64,000 nucleotides of DNA from Hydrogenophaga sp. (GCF_030158645.1 NZ_JAOASO010000085.1:1-64000); one strand, 5' to 3'. Shown: positions 34,671 to 44,482, numbered from the stretch's first letter. A program made the numbers and translations. The notes: a model not told the origin generated them from the letters alone.

Positions 34671-35693
34671 GTGATAAATAGCCTGAACTTTCGAACGCTG
34701 GACCTGAACCTGCTCCGGGTTTTCGACGAGGTCATGACCGAGCGCAATCTCACCCGTGCCGCGCACAACCTCGCGATGACCCAGCCGGCCGTGAGCAACG
34801 CACTGCGCCGGTTGCGCGAGGTGGTCGGTGACGATCTGGTGCGGCGTTCGGGTTACGGGGTGGAGCCCACGCCGCTGGCGCTGAGCCTCTGGCCCTCGGT
34901 GCGGGACGCGCTGCACCTGCTGCGCGAATCGCTGGCCCCGGGCACCTTCGACCCGCTGAACGCCCACAACGCTTTTGTGCTGACCATGGCAGACGCCACC
35001 GCCGCCAAGCTGGTGCCTGGCCTGATGGACATTTTTGAAACCGAAGCGCCCGGGGTGAACCTGCGGGTGCTGCCACTGACCACCCGCGATCCGCGCGATC
35101 TGCTCGAAAGCGGCTCTGCGGATCTGGCCATCGGGCACTTCCCCGGCGTGCTGGCCGAGCTGGGCGCGCTGCACCTGCAGGAGAACAGCCCGCAGTTCCT
35201 GCACCAGCGCCTGTACGACGGCGAATACGTGGTGGTGATGCGCAAAGGTCACCCGCTGGCCGGGCAACCCCTGAGTCTGGACACCTACTGCGAGGCGCGA
35301 CATTTGCTCGTGAGCTTCTCCGGGCGGCCCTTTGGATTCGTGGACGAGGCTCTGGCTGCACTGTCACGCCAGCGGCGGGTGGTGCTGACCGTCAACCAGT
35401 TCTTCACGGCCGGGCGCGTGGTGGCCACGACCGACCTGCTCACGGTGCTGCCTCGCCACTTTGTGGGCGCCACCGGCATGGAACACGAACTCGCCCTGGC
35501 CGACCTGCCCCTGCCCATGACGCCGGTGCATGTGGATGCGCTGTGGCACCGGCAGGCCACCCACAACAGCGCACACCGCTGGCTGCGTGAAGCCGTCGAG
35601 CGGGCCTCGGCGATCGGCTTTCGCAACGTGAAGGCGGCGCTGGGGCCGCCGAAAGCCCGCCAGGCGCGCGTGCGCGCCACGGACGCTGGTTGA
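34671..35693 (+). CDS. LysR-family transcriptional regulator (NodD-like group)
   Basis: This 340-residue regulator has a typical winged helix (about 10-67, RNLTRAAHNLAMTQPAVSN) and effector domain. It begins with GTG at 34671, as shown by the DLNLLRVFDEV start shared by the group. It is divergent from the small membrane protein gene and is followed after 10 bases by the metallophosphoesterase gene, probably cotranscribed. Confidence 0.88.
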   Translation: MINSLNFRTLDLNLLRVFDEVMTERNLTRAAHNLAMTQPAVSNALRRLREVVGDDLVRRSGYGVEPTPLALSLWPSVRDALHLLRESLAPGTFDPLNAHNAFVLTMADATAAKLVPGLMDIFETEAPGVNLRVLPLTTRDPRDLLESGSADLAIGHFPGVLAELGALHLQENSPQFLHQRLYDGEYVVVMRKGHPLAGQPLSLDTYCEARHLLVSFSGRPFGFVDEALAALSRQRRVVLTVNQFFTAGRVVATTDLLTVLPRHFVGATGMEHELALADLPLPMTPVHVDALWHRQATHNSAHRWLREAVERASAIGFRNVKAALGPPKARQARVRATDAG

Positions 35694-35703
35694 CAATGGC
35701 CGC

Positions 35704-36624
35704 ATGAAGATCCAGCTGCTCAGCGACCTGCACCTCGAGGCCAATCCCACGTTCGTGCCCGAGCCGGCGAGCGGCGCCGACCTGCTCGTGCTGGCCGGCG
35801 ACATCGGTTCGTACCAGGTGCGACGCGATGGCAGCGTGATGGACGAGCCGGACTGGGGCCTGCAGCGCTTTTCGCCCCTGCCCCAACACGCCAGCTGGCC
35901 CACGCCGGTGGTGTTCGTGCCGGGCAACCACGAGTACGACGCACTGGATCTGGATCAGGCACACGCCGATCTGCGCAAGACCTGCGACCGGCTTGGCATC
36001 CAGTGGCTGGAACGCGAAACCTTGCAGATGCAGGGCGTGCGCCTGATCGGCACCACACTCTGGAGCGACTACGACGCCTTGGGCGAGCCAGCTGCGGCGC
36101 CCACACCACCGCGCCATGGCCGCGCCGGTGCGGTGGCACCCAGGCGCACAACCGATCCGCTGACCCACCGGCTGCAGCAACGCGAAAAGGCCTTTCGCGC
36201 GGCCAACCACTACCTCGTGAAGATGGGTGGCCAGCGACGGGGCCGCCTGTTCGACGCCGAGGCCATGCGTGAACTGGGACTGGAATGTCAGGACTGGTTG
36301 CGCCGCGCGCTGAACGTGCCGTTCGACGGACCCACCGTGGTGGTCACCCATTTCGCACCCACGCTGCACAGCATGGACCCGCGCTATGGCCGCAGCCCGG
36401 GGACGGCGGGCTTCTGCAATGGCCTGGACGACTTGCTGCCGCTGGCCGACCTCTGGCTGCACGGCCACCTGCACTGTCCGACCGATGTGCAGGTGGGGCG
36501 CTGCCGCATCAAAGCCAATCCGCTGGGGTACCACGACAAGCAAGAGCAAGCGGCCTTCGTGCCCGCGCAATGCATCGAGGTGAACGCGCGCAGGATGGCG
36601 GGCGACCACCCGCAACCTGTTTGA
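35704..36624 (+). CDS. Metallophosphoesterase
   Basis: This 306-residue calcineurin-type phosphoesterase has the metal-binding motifs in order: SDLHLE (Asp8, His10), LAGDIGS, PGNHEYD, VVTHFAP and HGHLHCP. It is probably cytoplasmic, as no signal is seen. The substrate (a phosphodiester or phosphoprotein) cannot be inferred. Confidence 0.88.
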   Translation: MKIQLLSDLHLEANPTFVPEPASGADLLVLAGDIGSYQVRRDGSVMDEPDWGLQRFSPLPQHASWPTPVVFVPGNHEYDALDLDQAHADLRKTCDRLGIQWLERETLQMQGVRLIGTTLWSDYDALGEPAAAPTPPRHGRAGAVAPRRTTDPLTHRLQQREKAFRAANHYLVKMGGQRRGRLFDAEAMRELGLECQDWLRRALNVPFDGPTVVVTHFAPTLHSMDPRYGRSPGTAGFCNGLDDLLPLADLWLHGHLHCPTDVQVGRCRIKANPLGYHDKQEQAAFVPAQCIEVNARRMAGDHPQPV

Positions 36625-36696
36625 GCCAGCGCAAGGAAATGGCCTGCGATGCCTCTAAACTCCAAGGCACCCGACGAACCACACAAGGAGACCCCC

Positions 36697-37119
36697 ATGA
36701 AGATCCTGCTCGCCGTTGATGGCAGCGCGTACACCAAGAAGATGCTGGCCTACCTTGCCACGCACGACGAGATGTTCGGCACCAACAACACCGTCACGCT
36801 CGTGACGGTGCAGCTGCCCCTGCCGCCGCGCGCGCGCGCCGCGGTGGGTGCCGACATTGCGAATGGGTACTACGCCGATGAGTCGGCGAAGATCACAGCC
36901 CCGGTGGTCAAGTTCCTCAAGCGCCACGGCATGGAGCCGACGGTGGTGTCCAAAGTGGGCTCTCCGGGTGAAGCCATCGCCAAGGTGGCCAACGACGGCA
37001 AGTACGACCTGCTGGTGATGGGCTCCCACGGCCACAGTGCGCTGGGCAACCTGGTCATGGGCTCGGTGGCCACGAAGGTGCTGGCGCATTGCGGCGTGCC
37101 GGTGTTGCTGGTTCGCTGA
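36697..37119 (+). CDS. Universal stress protein (UspA family)
   Basis: This 140-residue single Usp domain has the ATP-binding signature GSHGHSALGNLVMGSVATKV (about 110-130) after a MKILLAVDGSAY start. Usp proteins help cells survive stress and bind ATP. AAGGAG lies before the ATG at 36697. It ends at a strong terminator. Confidence 0.92.
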   Translation: MKILLAVDGSAYTKKMLAYLATHDEMFGTNNTVTLVTVQLPLPPRARAAVGADIANGYYADESAKITAPVVKFLKRHGMEPTVVSKVGSPGEAIAKVANDGKYDLLVMGSHGHSALGNLVMGSVATKVLAHCGVPVLLVR

Positions 37120-37135
37120 ACCCGCTTGCGCAGAC

Positions 37136-37163
37136 AAAAAAGGCCGCGATTGCGGCCTTTTTT
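37136..37163. terminator. Intrinsic terminator after the Usp gene
   Basis: AAAAAAGGCCGC, loop GATT, GCGGCCTTTTTT; symmetric, so it may also end the convergent TetR gene. Confidence 0.88.
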
Positions 37164-37185
37164 CTTGTGCGTCGAACGCTGGCGA

Positions 37186-37830
37186 TCAGCGCGATTTCAG
37201 TCCATCGAAGCAGGTGCTGAGCACCATCTCGATGATCTCCTCAACGCTGTACTGGCCCGAGCCCTTGAGAAAACCCAGCACCGGATCGCAGGCCCGTGCA
37301 AAGAGCGTGTAAAGCACGGCGACCGGCGGCAGGGCGTTGTTGAGGCTTCCGTCGGCCTGCGCCTGCGTGATCCAGCCACCCAAACGCTCGCTCACGTCCA
37401 TGAGTCCGTCCACATAGGCTTTGTTGGTGGTGAGCGAGGCGCGCAGGCTGGAATTGGCACTGGGCAGCGATGGCATCTCCCCCGCGAGCTGCACTTCCAT
37501 GGTCCAGCGGGCCACGGCCCTGAGCTGCTCGATCGGCGCGCTCCCGACGCGGCCTTCCAGGCTGTCGAGAAAGGCGCGAGCGCGCTCCATCACACGCACC
37601 ATGGCCGCGGCGGCCAGGTCTTCCTTGCTGGGAAAGTGTTTGTAGAGGCTGGCCTTGGCGATGCCGACTTCGGCGGCGACCTCATCCACCGTCATGGCGT
37701 CAAAGCCTTTTTCGGCCAGCAACCGGTTCACCGCGGAGACGATCGCGTCCTCGCGCGCCAGGTGCATTTGCTGGCGGAAGCTGCGTTTTTGCGGGGTTTC
37801 GGGGGGCGTTTTTTCGACAGCGCTGGTCAT
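37186..37830 (-). CDS. TetR-family transcriptional regulator
   Basis: This 214-residue protein has an N-terminal TetR helix-turn-helix (about 30-75, [20 protein letters not shown]) and a C-terminal ligand-binding helical domain. It is divergent from the fasciclin gene across about 190 bases, where a 14-base palindrome at 37871 is a likely operator. The ligand is unknown. Confidence 0.9.
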   Translation of the reverse strand: MTSAVEKTPPETPQKRSFRQQMHLAREDAIVSAVNRLLAEKGFDAMTVDEVAAEVGIAKASLYKHFPSKEDLAAAAMVRVMERARAFLDSLEGRVGSAPIEQLRAVARWTMEVQLAGEMPSLPSANSSLRASLTTNKAYVDGLMDVSERLGGWITQAQADGSLNNALPPVAVLYTLFARACDPVLGFLKGSGQYSVEEIIEMVLSTCFDGLKSR

Positions 37831-37870
37831 GGGGCAAGCCTTTTGGTACGGGTTGGATTCTGCCCGATAC

Positions 37871-37884
37871 CGACGAATTCGTCG
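37871..37884. promoter_or_regulatory. Perfect palindrome, candidate TetR operator
   Basis: CGACGAATTCGTCG lies about 40 bases upstream of the TetR gene, within a wider TACCGACG...CGTCGATA context. Autoregulation and control of the divergent fasciclin gene are the likely roles. Confidence 0.55.
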
Positions 37885-38018
37885 ATATCCCTACCGATAA
37901 GTATTGTTACATACTCATTGGTCACGTTTTGACTTGTGAAGGTAGGATTGCGGTCAAGCAGGGGCAAACGTCTCTGCCCCGGTCTCCCGTCTCTTCAACC
38001 CCTCTCAAGGAAATCACC

Positions 38019-38474
38019 ATGAAAAAGACACTGCTCGCATCCCTCCTGGCTTTCGGCGCACTCACCTCGGCCCAAGCCGCCGACATCGTGGACACCGCCG
38101 TGGCCGCGGGTTCGTTCAAAACCCTGGTGACCGCTGTTCAGGCCGCCGGCCTGGTCGACACGCTCAAGGGTCCCGGCCCGTTCACCGTGTTCGCACCCAC
38201 CGACGAAGCCTTCGCCAAGATCCCCAAGGCCACGCTGGACGCCTTGCTGAAAGACAAAGCCGCCCTGACCAAGGTGCTGACCTACCACGTGGTGCCCGGC
38301 AAGGTGATGGCCAAGGACGTGAAAGCCGGCATGGTCAAAACCGTGCAAGGCAGCTCGATCACCGTGGCCACCACCGGCGGTGTGAAAGTGGACTCGGCCA
38401 ACGTGGTCAAGACCGACATCGCGGCCGACAACGGCGTGATCCACGTAATCGACACCGTGATCATGCCCAAGTAA
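38019..38474 (+). CDS. Exported fasciclin (FAS1)-domain protein
   Basis: This 151-residue protein has a signal peptide ([20 protein letters not shown], cleavage after residue 20) and a single FAS1 domain with the conserved segments [12 protein letters not shown] and [12 protein letters not shown]1 proteins are secreted or surface adhesion-type domains. AAGGAAATCACC precedes the ATG. The adjacent divergent TetR gene and palindrome suggest it is regulated. It ends at a strong terminator. Confidence 0.92.
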   Translation: MKKTLLASLLAFGALTSAQAADIVDTAVAAGSFKTLVTAVQAAGLVDTLKGPGPFTVFAPTDEAFAKIPKATLDALLKDKAALTKVLTYHVVPGKVMAKDVKAGMVKTVQGSSITVATTGGVKVDSANVVKTDIAADNGVIHVIDTVIMPK

Positions 38475-38491
38475 GCGGGCACTTGCTCGCA

Positions 38492-38517
38492 AAAAGCCCC
38501 GCTTCGGCGGGGCTTTT
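38492..38517. terminator. Bidirectional intrinsic terminator
   Basis: AAAAGCCCCGC, loop TTCG, GCGGGGCTTTT, between the fasciclin gene and the convergent LysR gene. Confidence 0.88.
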
Positions 38518-38522
38518 CTGTT

Positions 38523-39440
38523 TCAGGTGGCCGGGCGCAAGTTGTTGGCGGCGGCGTTGCGCAGGGCCTTGCTCAGGGCGTCGAGCACGTCCGAACTCAG
38601 GTTCCAGCAGTGCCAGTACAGCGCCACGCCCAGCCGGTGGCGCGGCGCCAGGTTGACCAGTTCGCCCGATGCAATGAGTTCGCGGACCTGCAGTTCGGGC
38701 ACCACGCTCACGCCCCAGCCGGCCTGCACCGCGCGCACCTGCCCTTCGCTGGACGGCACAAACAACTGCTTGAGCATCACCCGCGGCAGGCCGAAAGCCT
38801 TCATCACGAAGCCGTGCTGCAGGTTGTCCTTGCGGTTGAAGGCCACGAACGGGACCTTGTGGAAGTTGTGTGCGTTCAGCCCCTTGGGGCAATGCTGCGA
38901 AGCGAAATCGGCGCGCGCCACGGCCACGTAGTCCATGCTGCCCAGCGCTTCCATCTTGCAGCCGCGCAGCGCCTGCCCGAGCGATGTGACACAGCCCAGC
39001 ACCTGGCCTTCGCGCAGCCACTCGTGGGTGAACTCCTGGTCGTCGGTGATGATTTCGATCGGCAGCCCGTTCTGCGCCAGGTCGTCCAGTGCGGGCAGGG
39101 CCCAGGTGGCGATGCTGTCGGCGTTGATGGCCACCGAAATGCGCTCCTCTTCGCGGCCGCTGCCGGTGGAACTGGGGGCGAGCTCCTTCAGGTCTTTTTC
39201 CAGATCGGCACGCAGCAACCGCATCATCTTGGCGTGCTTGAGCATGAGCTGGCCAGCCGGCGTGGGCTTGAGCGGGCGGCTGCGCACGATGAGCACGGTG
39301 CCGACCTGCGCCTCCAGGGCCCGCAGGCGTTGCGACACCGCCGACTGCGTGATCGACAGGCGCTGCGCAGCGCGCTCGAAGCCACCCTCTTCAATGATGG
39401 CTGCCAGGCATTCGAGGGCGTCGGGATCGAAGGTGCTCAT
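38523..39440 (-). CDS. ArgP-type LysR regulator
   Basis: This 305-residue LysR protein has an N-terminal winged helix (about 6-64, GGFERAAQRLSITQSAVSQR) and an effector domain that resembles the ArgP/IciA group, which senses lysine or arginine in other bacteria. It is divergent from the D-amino-acid dehydrogenase gene across about 130 bases, so control of amino-acid catabolism is plausible. Confidence 0.82.
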   Translation of the reverse strand: MSTFDPDALECLAAIIEEGGFERAAQRLSITQSAVSQRLRALEAQVGTVLIVRSRPLKPTPAGQLMLKHAKMMRLLRADLEKDLKELAPSSTGSGREEERISVAINADSIATWALPALDDLAQNGLPIEIITDDQEFTHEWLREGQVLGCVTSLGQALRGCKMEALGSMDYVAVARADFASQHCPKGLNAHNFHKVPFVAFNRKDNLQHGFVMKAFGLPRVMLKQLFVPSSEGQVRAVQAGWGVSVVPELQVRELIASGELVNLAPRHRLGVALYWHCWNLSSDVLDALSKALRNAAANNLRPAT

Positions 39441-39488
39441 GGGGTGCTTGAGGGTGCTCGCTGCTCGTATAAGCAGTTCTGATGCTCG

Positions 39489-39505
39489 AAATTTTAGTTT
39501 AATTT
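39489..39505. promoter_or_regulatory. Candidate LysR box before dadA
   Basis: AAATT-TTAGTTT-AATTT has a T-N11-A core with 5-base inverted arms in the AT-rich gap between the ArgP-type gene and dadA. Weak but positioned for a LysR protein. Confidence 0.3.
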
Positions 39506-39569
39506 CGCTTCACTTAGAAGCCGCTTCTTTTCATACTTCGATCAGTTTCATCCCTTTGAGGAACAGATC

Positions 39570-40925
39570 ATGCAGGTCACCATTTTGGGCGCGGGCATCA
39601 TTGGAGTCAGCACGGCGTGGCACCTGCTGGAACGTGGTCACGAGGTGACGCTGGTCGACCGCCAGAGCGACGCCGCGCTGGAAACCAGCTTCGCCAATGC
39701 GGCGCAGATTTCCGTGAGCTACTGCGAGCCCTGGGCCAACAAGGACGCGCCGCTCAAGACCCTGAAGTGGATGTTCTCCGACGAGTCGCCGCTGCTGTTC
39801 CGCCCGCAGCTCGACTGGGCGCAATGGCGCTGGGGCCTGCAGTTCCTGGCGCAGTGCAACGACGCCGCCTTCGAACGCAACGTGGCGCAACTGGTGGCGC
39901 TGGGCTCCTACAGCCACAGCGCGCTCAAGGCCGTGGTGGCCGCCACCGGCATCGACTACCACCGGCTGGAGCGCGGCATTGCGCACTACTACACCGACCA
40001 GAAATCCTTCGACGGGGCCGCCGAAGCGGCTGCCGTCATGCAGCGTTTCGGCGTCAAGCGCCGGGTGGTTTCGCGCCATGAGCTGCTGGCCATCGAGCCC
40101 GCACTCAGCGCGTTTGCCGACCGCATCAAAGGCGGCACCTACACGCAGAGCGACGAATCGGGCGACGCGCGCAGCTTCACGCAACAACTGGCCGCCCTGT
40201 GCGGTCAGCGCGGCGCGCGGCTGATGTTCGGCCACGACATCGAGCGCCTGGACAGCGACGGCCAACAGATCCGCGAAGTGCGGGTGCGCGACCGCCAGAG
40301 CGGCAGCGCGCACGTGCTCAAGGCCGACGCCTTTGTGGTGGCCAGCGGCTCCTACACCACACCGCTGCTCCAAACGATCGGACTGAGCGTGCCGATCTAT
40401 CCCGGCAAGGGCTACAGCGCCACGTTGCCGCTGCTCCAGCCCGAGAAAGCGCCCAGCGTGAGCATGATCGACGACCAGCTCAAGATCGCGGTCTCGCGCC
40501 TGGGCAACCAGCTGCGCGTGGCCGGCACCATCGAGCTCGGCGGGTTTGACCTGTCACTGGACACCCCGCTGGCGAAGAAGCGCTGCGAAATGCTGGTGCG
40601 CCGCATCGAGCAGGTGTTTCCGGGTGTGGCCGACACCCGCACGCCCGAGCAGGGCGGCGACCCCCAGTTCTGGTGCGGCCTGCGCCCGGCCACGCCGACC
40701 AACATCCCGCTCATTGGCCGCCTGCCTTTGAAAAACCTCTGGATCAACGCCGGCCACGGCACGCTGGGCTGGACCCACGGCGCGGGTTCCGGCAAGGCCC
40801 TGGCGGAGCTGATCAGTGGAGAACAACCGGCCATGGACTTCGGCTTTCACGGCATGCCGCGTGCGGCACACGGTGCGTCGACCTCGGCGCGCCTGCGGGT
40901 CGCCCAGCCGCCCGGCCAGGCCTGA
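39570..40925 (+). CDS. dadA: D-amino-acid dehydrogenase
   Basis: This 451-residue FAD enzyme of the DadA family oxidises D-amino acids to 2-oxo acids and ammonia, feeding electrons to the quinone pool at the inner membrane. The FAD motif GAGIIGVSTAWHL starts at residue 6, and the C-terminal WINAGHGTLGWTHGAGSG is typical. The length is slightly above the usual 430 because of an extended tail. GAGGAACAGATC before the ATG provides a ribosome binding site. Confidence 0.9.
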   Translation: MQVTILGAGIIGVSTAWHLLERGHEVTLVDRQSDAALETSFANAAQISVSYCEPWANKDAPLKTLKWMFSDESPLLFRPQLDWAQWRWGLQFLAQCNDAAFERNVAQLVALGSYSHSALKAVVAATGIDYHRLERGIAHYYTDQKSFDGAAEAAAVMQRFGVKRRVVSRHELLAIEPALSAFADRIKGGTYTQSDESGDARSFTQQLAALCGQRGARLMFGHDIERLDSDGQQIREVRVRDRQSGSAHVLKADAFVVASGSYTTPLLQTIGLSVPIYPGKGYSATLPLLQPEKAPSVSMIDDQLKIAVSRLGNQLRVAGTIELGGFDLSLDTPLAKKRCEMLVRRIEQVFPGVADTRTPEQGGDPQFWCGLRPATPTNIPLIGRLPLKNLWINAGHGTLGWTHGAGSGKALAELISGEQPAMDFGFHGMPRAAHGASTSARLRVAQPPGQA

Positions 40926-40931
40926 ATCGGC

Positions 40932-41828
40932 TCAGGGCCGCAGGCGCTCCACCATCCAGCCCTGCAGGTCCATCCACATCTGCCGCATCTCGCTCTCCAG
41001 CGGTGCGCGAAAGGCGTTGGGCAGTTCGATCGTGACCACCGGCATGCCACGGTGCACGCCACCGTAATTGCCCAGGCTGCCGGGGAAGATGCCCACCTGG
41101 TCCAGGTAGAGCCGCCCGAGCTTGGGCGGTGGTGCGCCCGGGCCATCGAAGTCGAGCACGCCGTAGGGTGCGTGGATGCTCACGATCAGGTGCGGCTGAA
41201 AGCGCGCCATTTCCTCGTGCAAAAACCGCGTCTCGGGCTCGGACAGCGGGCTGGGGCCAGGCCAGCGCCGCGGGTCCTTGCGCGTGCGCTGCTCCCAGTA
41301 CACCTTGGCGTCGCTGGCCCAGTTGGGGGTGGGAAAGTTGCGGTTCAGGTCCACGCCGCGCGCGTTCACGCGTTTGGCGGGCCGCGCCAGCAGGCCATCG
41401 GGGTTGAGCACGGGAATGAAGCGCCAGTGCGCATCGGCCGGTTCCTTGAGCGCGTGCTGTATCCAGTGCAAGGCCACCGAGGCCGACGACATTTCGTCGC
41501 CGTGGATGGCCCCCACCACCAGCACGCGCAGGCGCGCTTGTGGCGCCACCACATCGCGCGCGTAGAGCGTGCGCCCCTGTGACGAACGGCCGGTGGTCGG
41601 TGCCAGTTCGGCGGCGTCGCACAGCGCGCGACCCATGTGCGGCAGGCGGGCCGAGAGGTGCACGCAGGGCGCCGCGCTGGCGGGCACCACGGTGCGGTGG
41701 TGCGGCGGTCCGCGCAGCGCCGAGCTGGCTTGCGCACCCGGAACCAGCGCCAGCCCGACGCCCAGCATCAGGGTGGGCAACAACGGCGAACGGGGCTTCG
41801 CGCGGATCAATGGGCTGCTGGGCATCAC
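40932..41828 (-). CDS. Exported M14-family zinc peptidase (murein-peptide amidase-like)
   Basis: This 298-residue protein starts with a likely signal peptide (LLPTLMLGVGLALVPGAQA, about 16-35). It has a zinc carboxypeptidase domain: HGDE zinc ligands near 110, NPDG, the RGVDLNRNFP substrate-binding motif and a catalytic region around VVTIELP. It resembles MpaA-like amidases that recycle murein peptides, but location in the periplasm is suggested by the signal. It ends 7 bases from the convergent dadA. Confidence 0.8.
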   Translation of the reverse strand: MMPSSPLIRAKPRSPLLPTLMLGVGLALVPGAQASSALRGPPHHRTVVPASAAPCVHLSARLPHMGRALCDAAELAPTTGRSSQGRTLYARDVVAPQARLRVLVVGAIHGDEMSSASVALHWIQHALKEPADAHWRFIPVLNPDGLLARPAKRVNARGVDLNRNFPTPNWASDAKVYWEQRTRKDPRRWPGPSPLSEPETRFLHEEMARFQPHLIVSIHAPYGVLDFDGPGAPPPKLGRLYLDQVGIFPGSLGNYGGVHRGMPVVTIELPNAFRAPLESEMRQMWMDLQGWMVERLRP

Positions 41829-41912
41829 GGCATTCTAGGGATGGGACCGGCCAACCGCGGCGATCGCCGAGAATCGTGTCTTTGCCGTTGCACGCTCTGG
41901 ACCCCGCCCACC

Positions 41913-42434
41913 ATGTCTTCTGCCCGCCCAACCGTCCTGCAGGCCCGCGCACCCGATTTCTCGGCGCGCGAGTTCCGAGCCTCGCTGGGCATGTTCGCCA
42001 CCGGCGTGACCATCGTCACCGCGCGCACCGACCAGGGTGAACTCGTGGGCCTCACCGCCAATTCGTTCAACTCGGTCTCGCTGAGTCCGCCACTGGTGCT
42101 CTGGAGCCTGGGCAAATCAGCGGGCTCGATGGCGGCGTTTTCCAATGGACGCCACTACGCCATCAACGTGCTCGCAGCAGACCAGCAGGCGCTGGCCGAA
42201 CAGTTCGCCGCCAAGGACACCGACCGCTGGGCCGGCGTGGCGTTTCGCGAGGGCGGCAACGGCGCGCCCTTGCTCGAAGGCGCCGCCGCGTCGTTCGAGT
42301 GTTTCAACCGCAGCCAGTACGCCGAAGGCGACCACGTGATCTTTGTCGGCGAGGTGGAGCGCTGCAGCCACCGCTCCGACGCCTCACCGCTGCTGTTCCA
42401 CGGCGGGCGCTTCTACACCGAACACCCGCTCTGA
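41913..42434 (+). CDS. Flavin reductase-like domain protein
   Basis: This 173-residue protein has a flavin reductase-like split barrel (about 18-170, with MFATGVTIVTA, GLTANSFNSVSLSPPL and NVLA). Such proteins reduce free FMN or FAD with NAD(P)H for two-component monooxygenases. No monooxygenase gene is next to it, so the partner lies elsewhere or it acts alone. Confidence 0.88.
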   Translation: MSSARPTVLQARAPDFSAREFRASLGMFATGVTIVTARTDQGELVGLTANSFNSVSLSPPLVLWSLGKSAGSMAAFSNGRHYAINVLAADQQALAEQFAAKDTDRWAGVAFREGGNGAPLLEGAAASFECFNRSQYAEGDHVIFVGEVERCSHRSDASPLLFHGGRFYTEHPL

Positions 42435-42488
42435 CCGGCGCGCGCACCAGCGACAGTGCGCCGCGCGCGACCTCGCGACAATGCGCGC

Positions 42489-43391
42489 ATGAGCCCGTCC
42501 AACGCCCGCAAGACCCACCTCGACGCCCTCGCCATCACGCTGCTCGTGGTGTGTTGTGCCTTCTGGGGGTTTCAGCAGATCCTGATCAAGTCCACGGTGG
42601 GCGAAGTGCCGCCGCTGTGGCAAGCCTCGCTGCGCTTCTGGGGGGCGGCGGTGCTGCTCGGGCTGTGGTGCGCGGTGCGTGGTGTGCCCCTGTTCCAGCG
42701 CGACGGCACGCTCAAGGCCGGCCTGCTCGCCGGCGCCCTGTTCGCGGGGGAGTTCGCCTTCATCTACCTCGGGCTGATGCACACCACCGCCTCGCGCCTC
42801 ACGGTGTTCCTCTACACCAGCCCCTTTGTGGTGGCGCTGTTGCTGCCGCGCGTGGTGCCCGGCGAGAAGCTGCGGCGCATCCAGTGGGTGGGCCTGGTGA
42901 TCGCGTTTGCGGCGGTGGCGCTCGCGTTCGGCGAAGGCTTCATGCACGGCTCACCCGTGGCCGGCGCGTGGCTGGGCGATGCCATGGCGCTGGCGGCGGG
43001 TGTGCTCTGGGGCCTGACCACACTGACGATCCGCGCCACGAAACTCGCCAGCGCCAGCCCGGAGAAAACCCTGTTCTACCAAGTGGCCGTGACGGCGGCG
43101 GTGGCGCCCCTCATCTCGCTCGCGTTGGGCGAGGCGTGGTCGCTGGATTACTCGGCGCAGGCCTGGGGTTCGCTGGCCATCCAGACCGTGGTGGGCGCGT
43201 TCGCGAGCTACCTCACCTGGATGTGGATGCTGCGCCACTACCCGGCCACGCAGATGTCGACCTTCACCTTCCTCACGCCGGTGTTCGCGCTGGTGTTCGG
43301 CGTGGTGCTGCTGGGCGAGCCGCTCACGCCGCAGCTGGTGCTGGCCCTGGTGGGTGTGGCGGTCGGCATCGTGCTGGTGAGCAAACGATAG
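42489..43391 (+). CDS. EamA/DMT-family transporter
   Basis: This 300-residue inner-membrane protein has ten predicted helices in two EamA repeats (about 12-145 and 155-298). The family exports metabolites such as amino acids; the substrate is unknown. The start at 42489 is chosen because the first helix begins shortly after (TLLVVCCAFWGFQQILIK). Confidence 0.88.
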   Translation: MSPSNARKTHLDALAITLLVVCCAFWGFQQILIKSTVGEVPPLWQASLRFWGAAVLLGLWCAVRGVPLFQRDGTLKAGLLAGALFAGEFAFIYLGLMHTTASRLTVFLYTSPFVVALLLPRVVPGEKLRRIQWVGLVIAFAAVALAFGEGFMHGSPVAGAWLGDAMALAAGVLWGLTTLTIRATKLASASPEKTLFYQVAVTAAVAPLISLALGEAWSLDYSAQAWGSLAIQTVVGAFASYLTWMWMLRHYPATQMSTFTFLTPVFALVFGVVLLGEPLTPQLVLALVGVAVGIVLVSKR

Positions 43392-43394
43392 CCG

Positions 43395-44399
43395 TCAGCT
43401 CTTTTTCGACAGGCCCAGTCGCTCGATCGTCGCTTTCTCCGCCGCAAACGTGCGCGCCGCATACGCCGTGTAGTCAGCCGTGTTCATGTAGATCGTGGGC
43501 TGGTAGAACTTGTCGAAGGTGGCCTTGACCTCGGGGTCGTCCAGCGTGCTCTTGAAGGCGTCGTGCAGCACCTTCACCACGGCCGGGTCCATGCCTTTGG
43601 GGCCGCCGATGCCGAACGGCGATTCGGTGATGGTGTCCCAGCCGCTTTCCTTCACCGTGGGCACGTCGGGGAAGGCCTTGTTGCGCTCCCGACCCAGCGT
43701 GGCCAGCAGGCGCAGCTTGCCACTCTGCACGTGCGGCGCAAACTCCGTGGTGCCGCTCATCATGCGGATGTGGCCCCCGAGGATGGAACTCATGATTTCG
43801 GCCGAGCCCTTGAACGGGATCGGGTTGAGCTGGATGCCCGCCTTCTCGCTGAACTCTTCGATCGCCAGGTGCGGCGTGGTGCCGGTGCCGGTGTGGCCGT
43901 ATTCGAGCTTGCCCGGGTTGGCCTTGGCGTAGGCCACCATCTCCTTGAGCGTCTTGAACGGTGCGTCGGCCGTGCAGGCCAGGCCGAAGGTGTAGCCGGT
44001 GAGGCAGACGATGTGGGTGAGATCGGTCACCGGGTTGAACGGCATGGTCTGCATGTGCGGCAGGCGGTAAACGCCCAGCGGCAGCTGCGTGAGGGTGTAG
44101 CCGTCGGGCTTGGCCTGCACCATGGCGCTGGCGCCCAGCGTGCCACCCACCCCGGGCTTGTTCTCGATCACCACCGGCACGCCCAGCGCCTTGCTGGCGC
44201 TCTGGGCCAGCGCGCGCATCACGCCGTCGCTGCTGCCGCCGGCGGGCCAGGGTGCGATGAGGGTGATGGGGCGCGACGGAAACTTGTCTTGCGCCCACGC
44301 CGCGCCGCTGAACAAGCCCGGTGCGGCCACCGCAGCGGCGCCACTGGCAGCCAGGGTGAGCGCCTGGCGGCGGCTGACAGAACGGTCGGTGGGCTGCAT
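43395..44399 (-). CDS. Bug-family tripartite tricarboxylate transporter receptor
   Basis: This 334-residue periplasmic solute-binding protein is of the Bug (TctC) family, highly expanded in Burkholderiales. It starts with a Tat-type signal (VSRRQALTLAASGAAAVAAP) ending near AWA, followed by the family's PITLIAPWPAGGSSDG. Genes for TctA/TctB membrane parts are not adjacent, the usual case for orphan Bug receptors. The ligand is unknown. Confidence 0.92.
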   Translation of the reverse strand: MQPTDRSVSRRQALTLAASGAAAVAAPGLFSGAAWAQDKFPSRPITLIAPWPAGGSSDGVMRALAQSASKALGVPVVIENKPGVGGTLGASAMVQAKPDGYTLTQLPLGVYRLPHMQTMPFNPVTDLTHIVCLTGYTFGLACTADAPFKTLKEMVAYAKANPGKLEYGHTGTGTTPHLAIEEFSEKAGIQLNPIPFKGSAEIMSSILGGHIRMMSGTTEFAPHVQSGKLRLLATLGRERNKAFPDVPTVKESGWDTITESPFGIGGPKGMDPAVVKVLHDAFKSTLDDPEVKATFDKFYQPTIYMNTADYTAYAARTFAAEKATIERLGLSKKS

Positions 44400-44482
44400 G
44401 CGCGTCTCCGGTTCTTGGCGGGATCTCCAAGTTAGCGCAAGGACGGTCGGGCCAACAGCGGGTTAGCCCGAAGACCGGGCGC

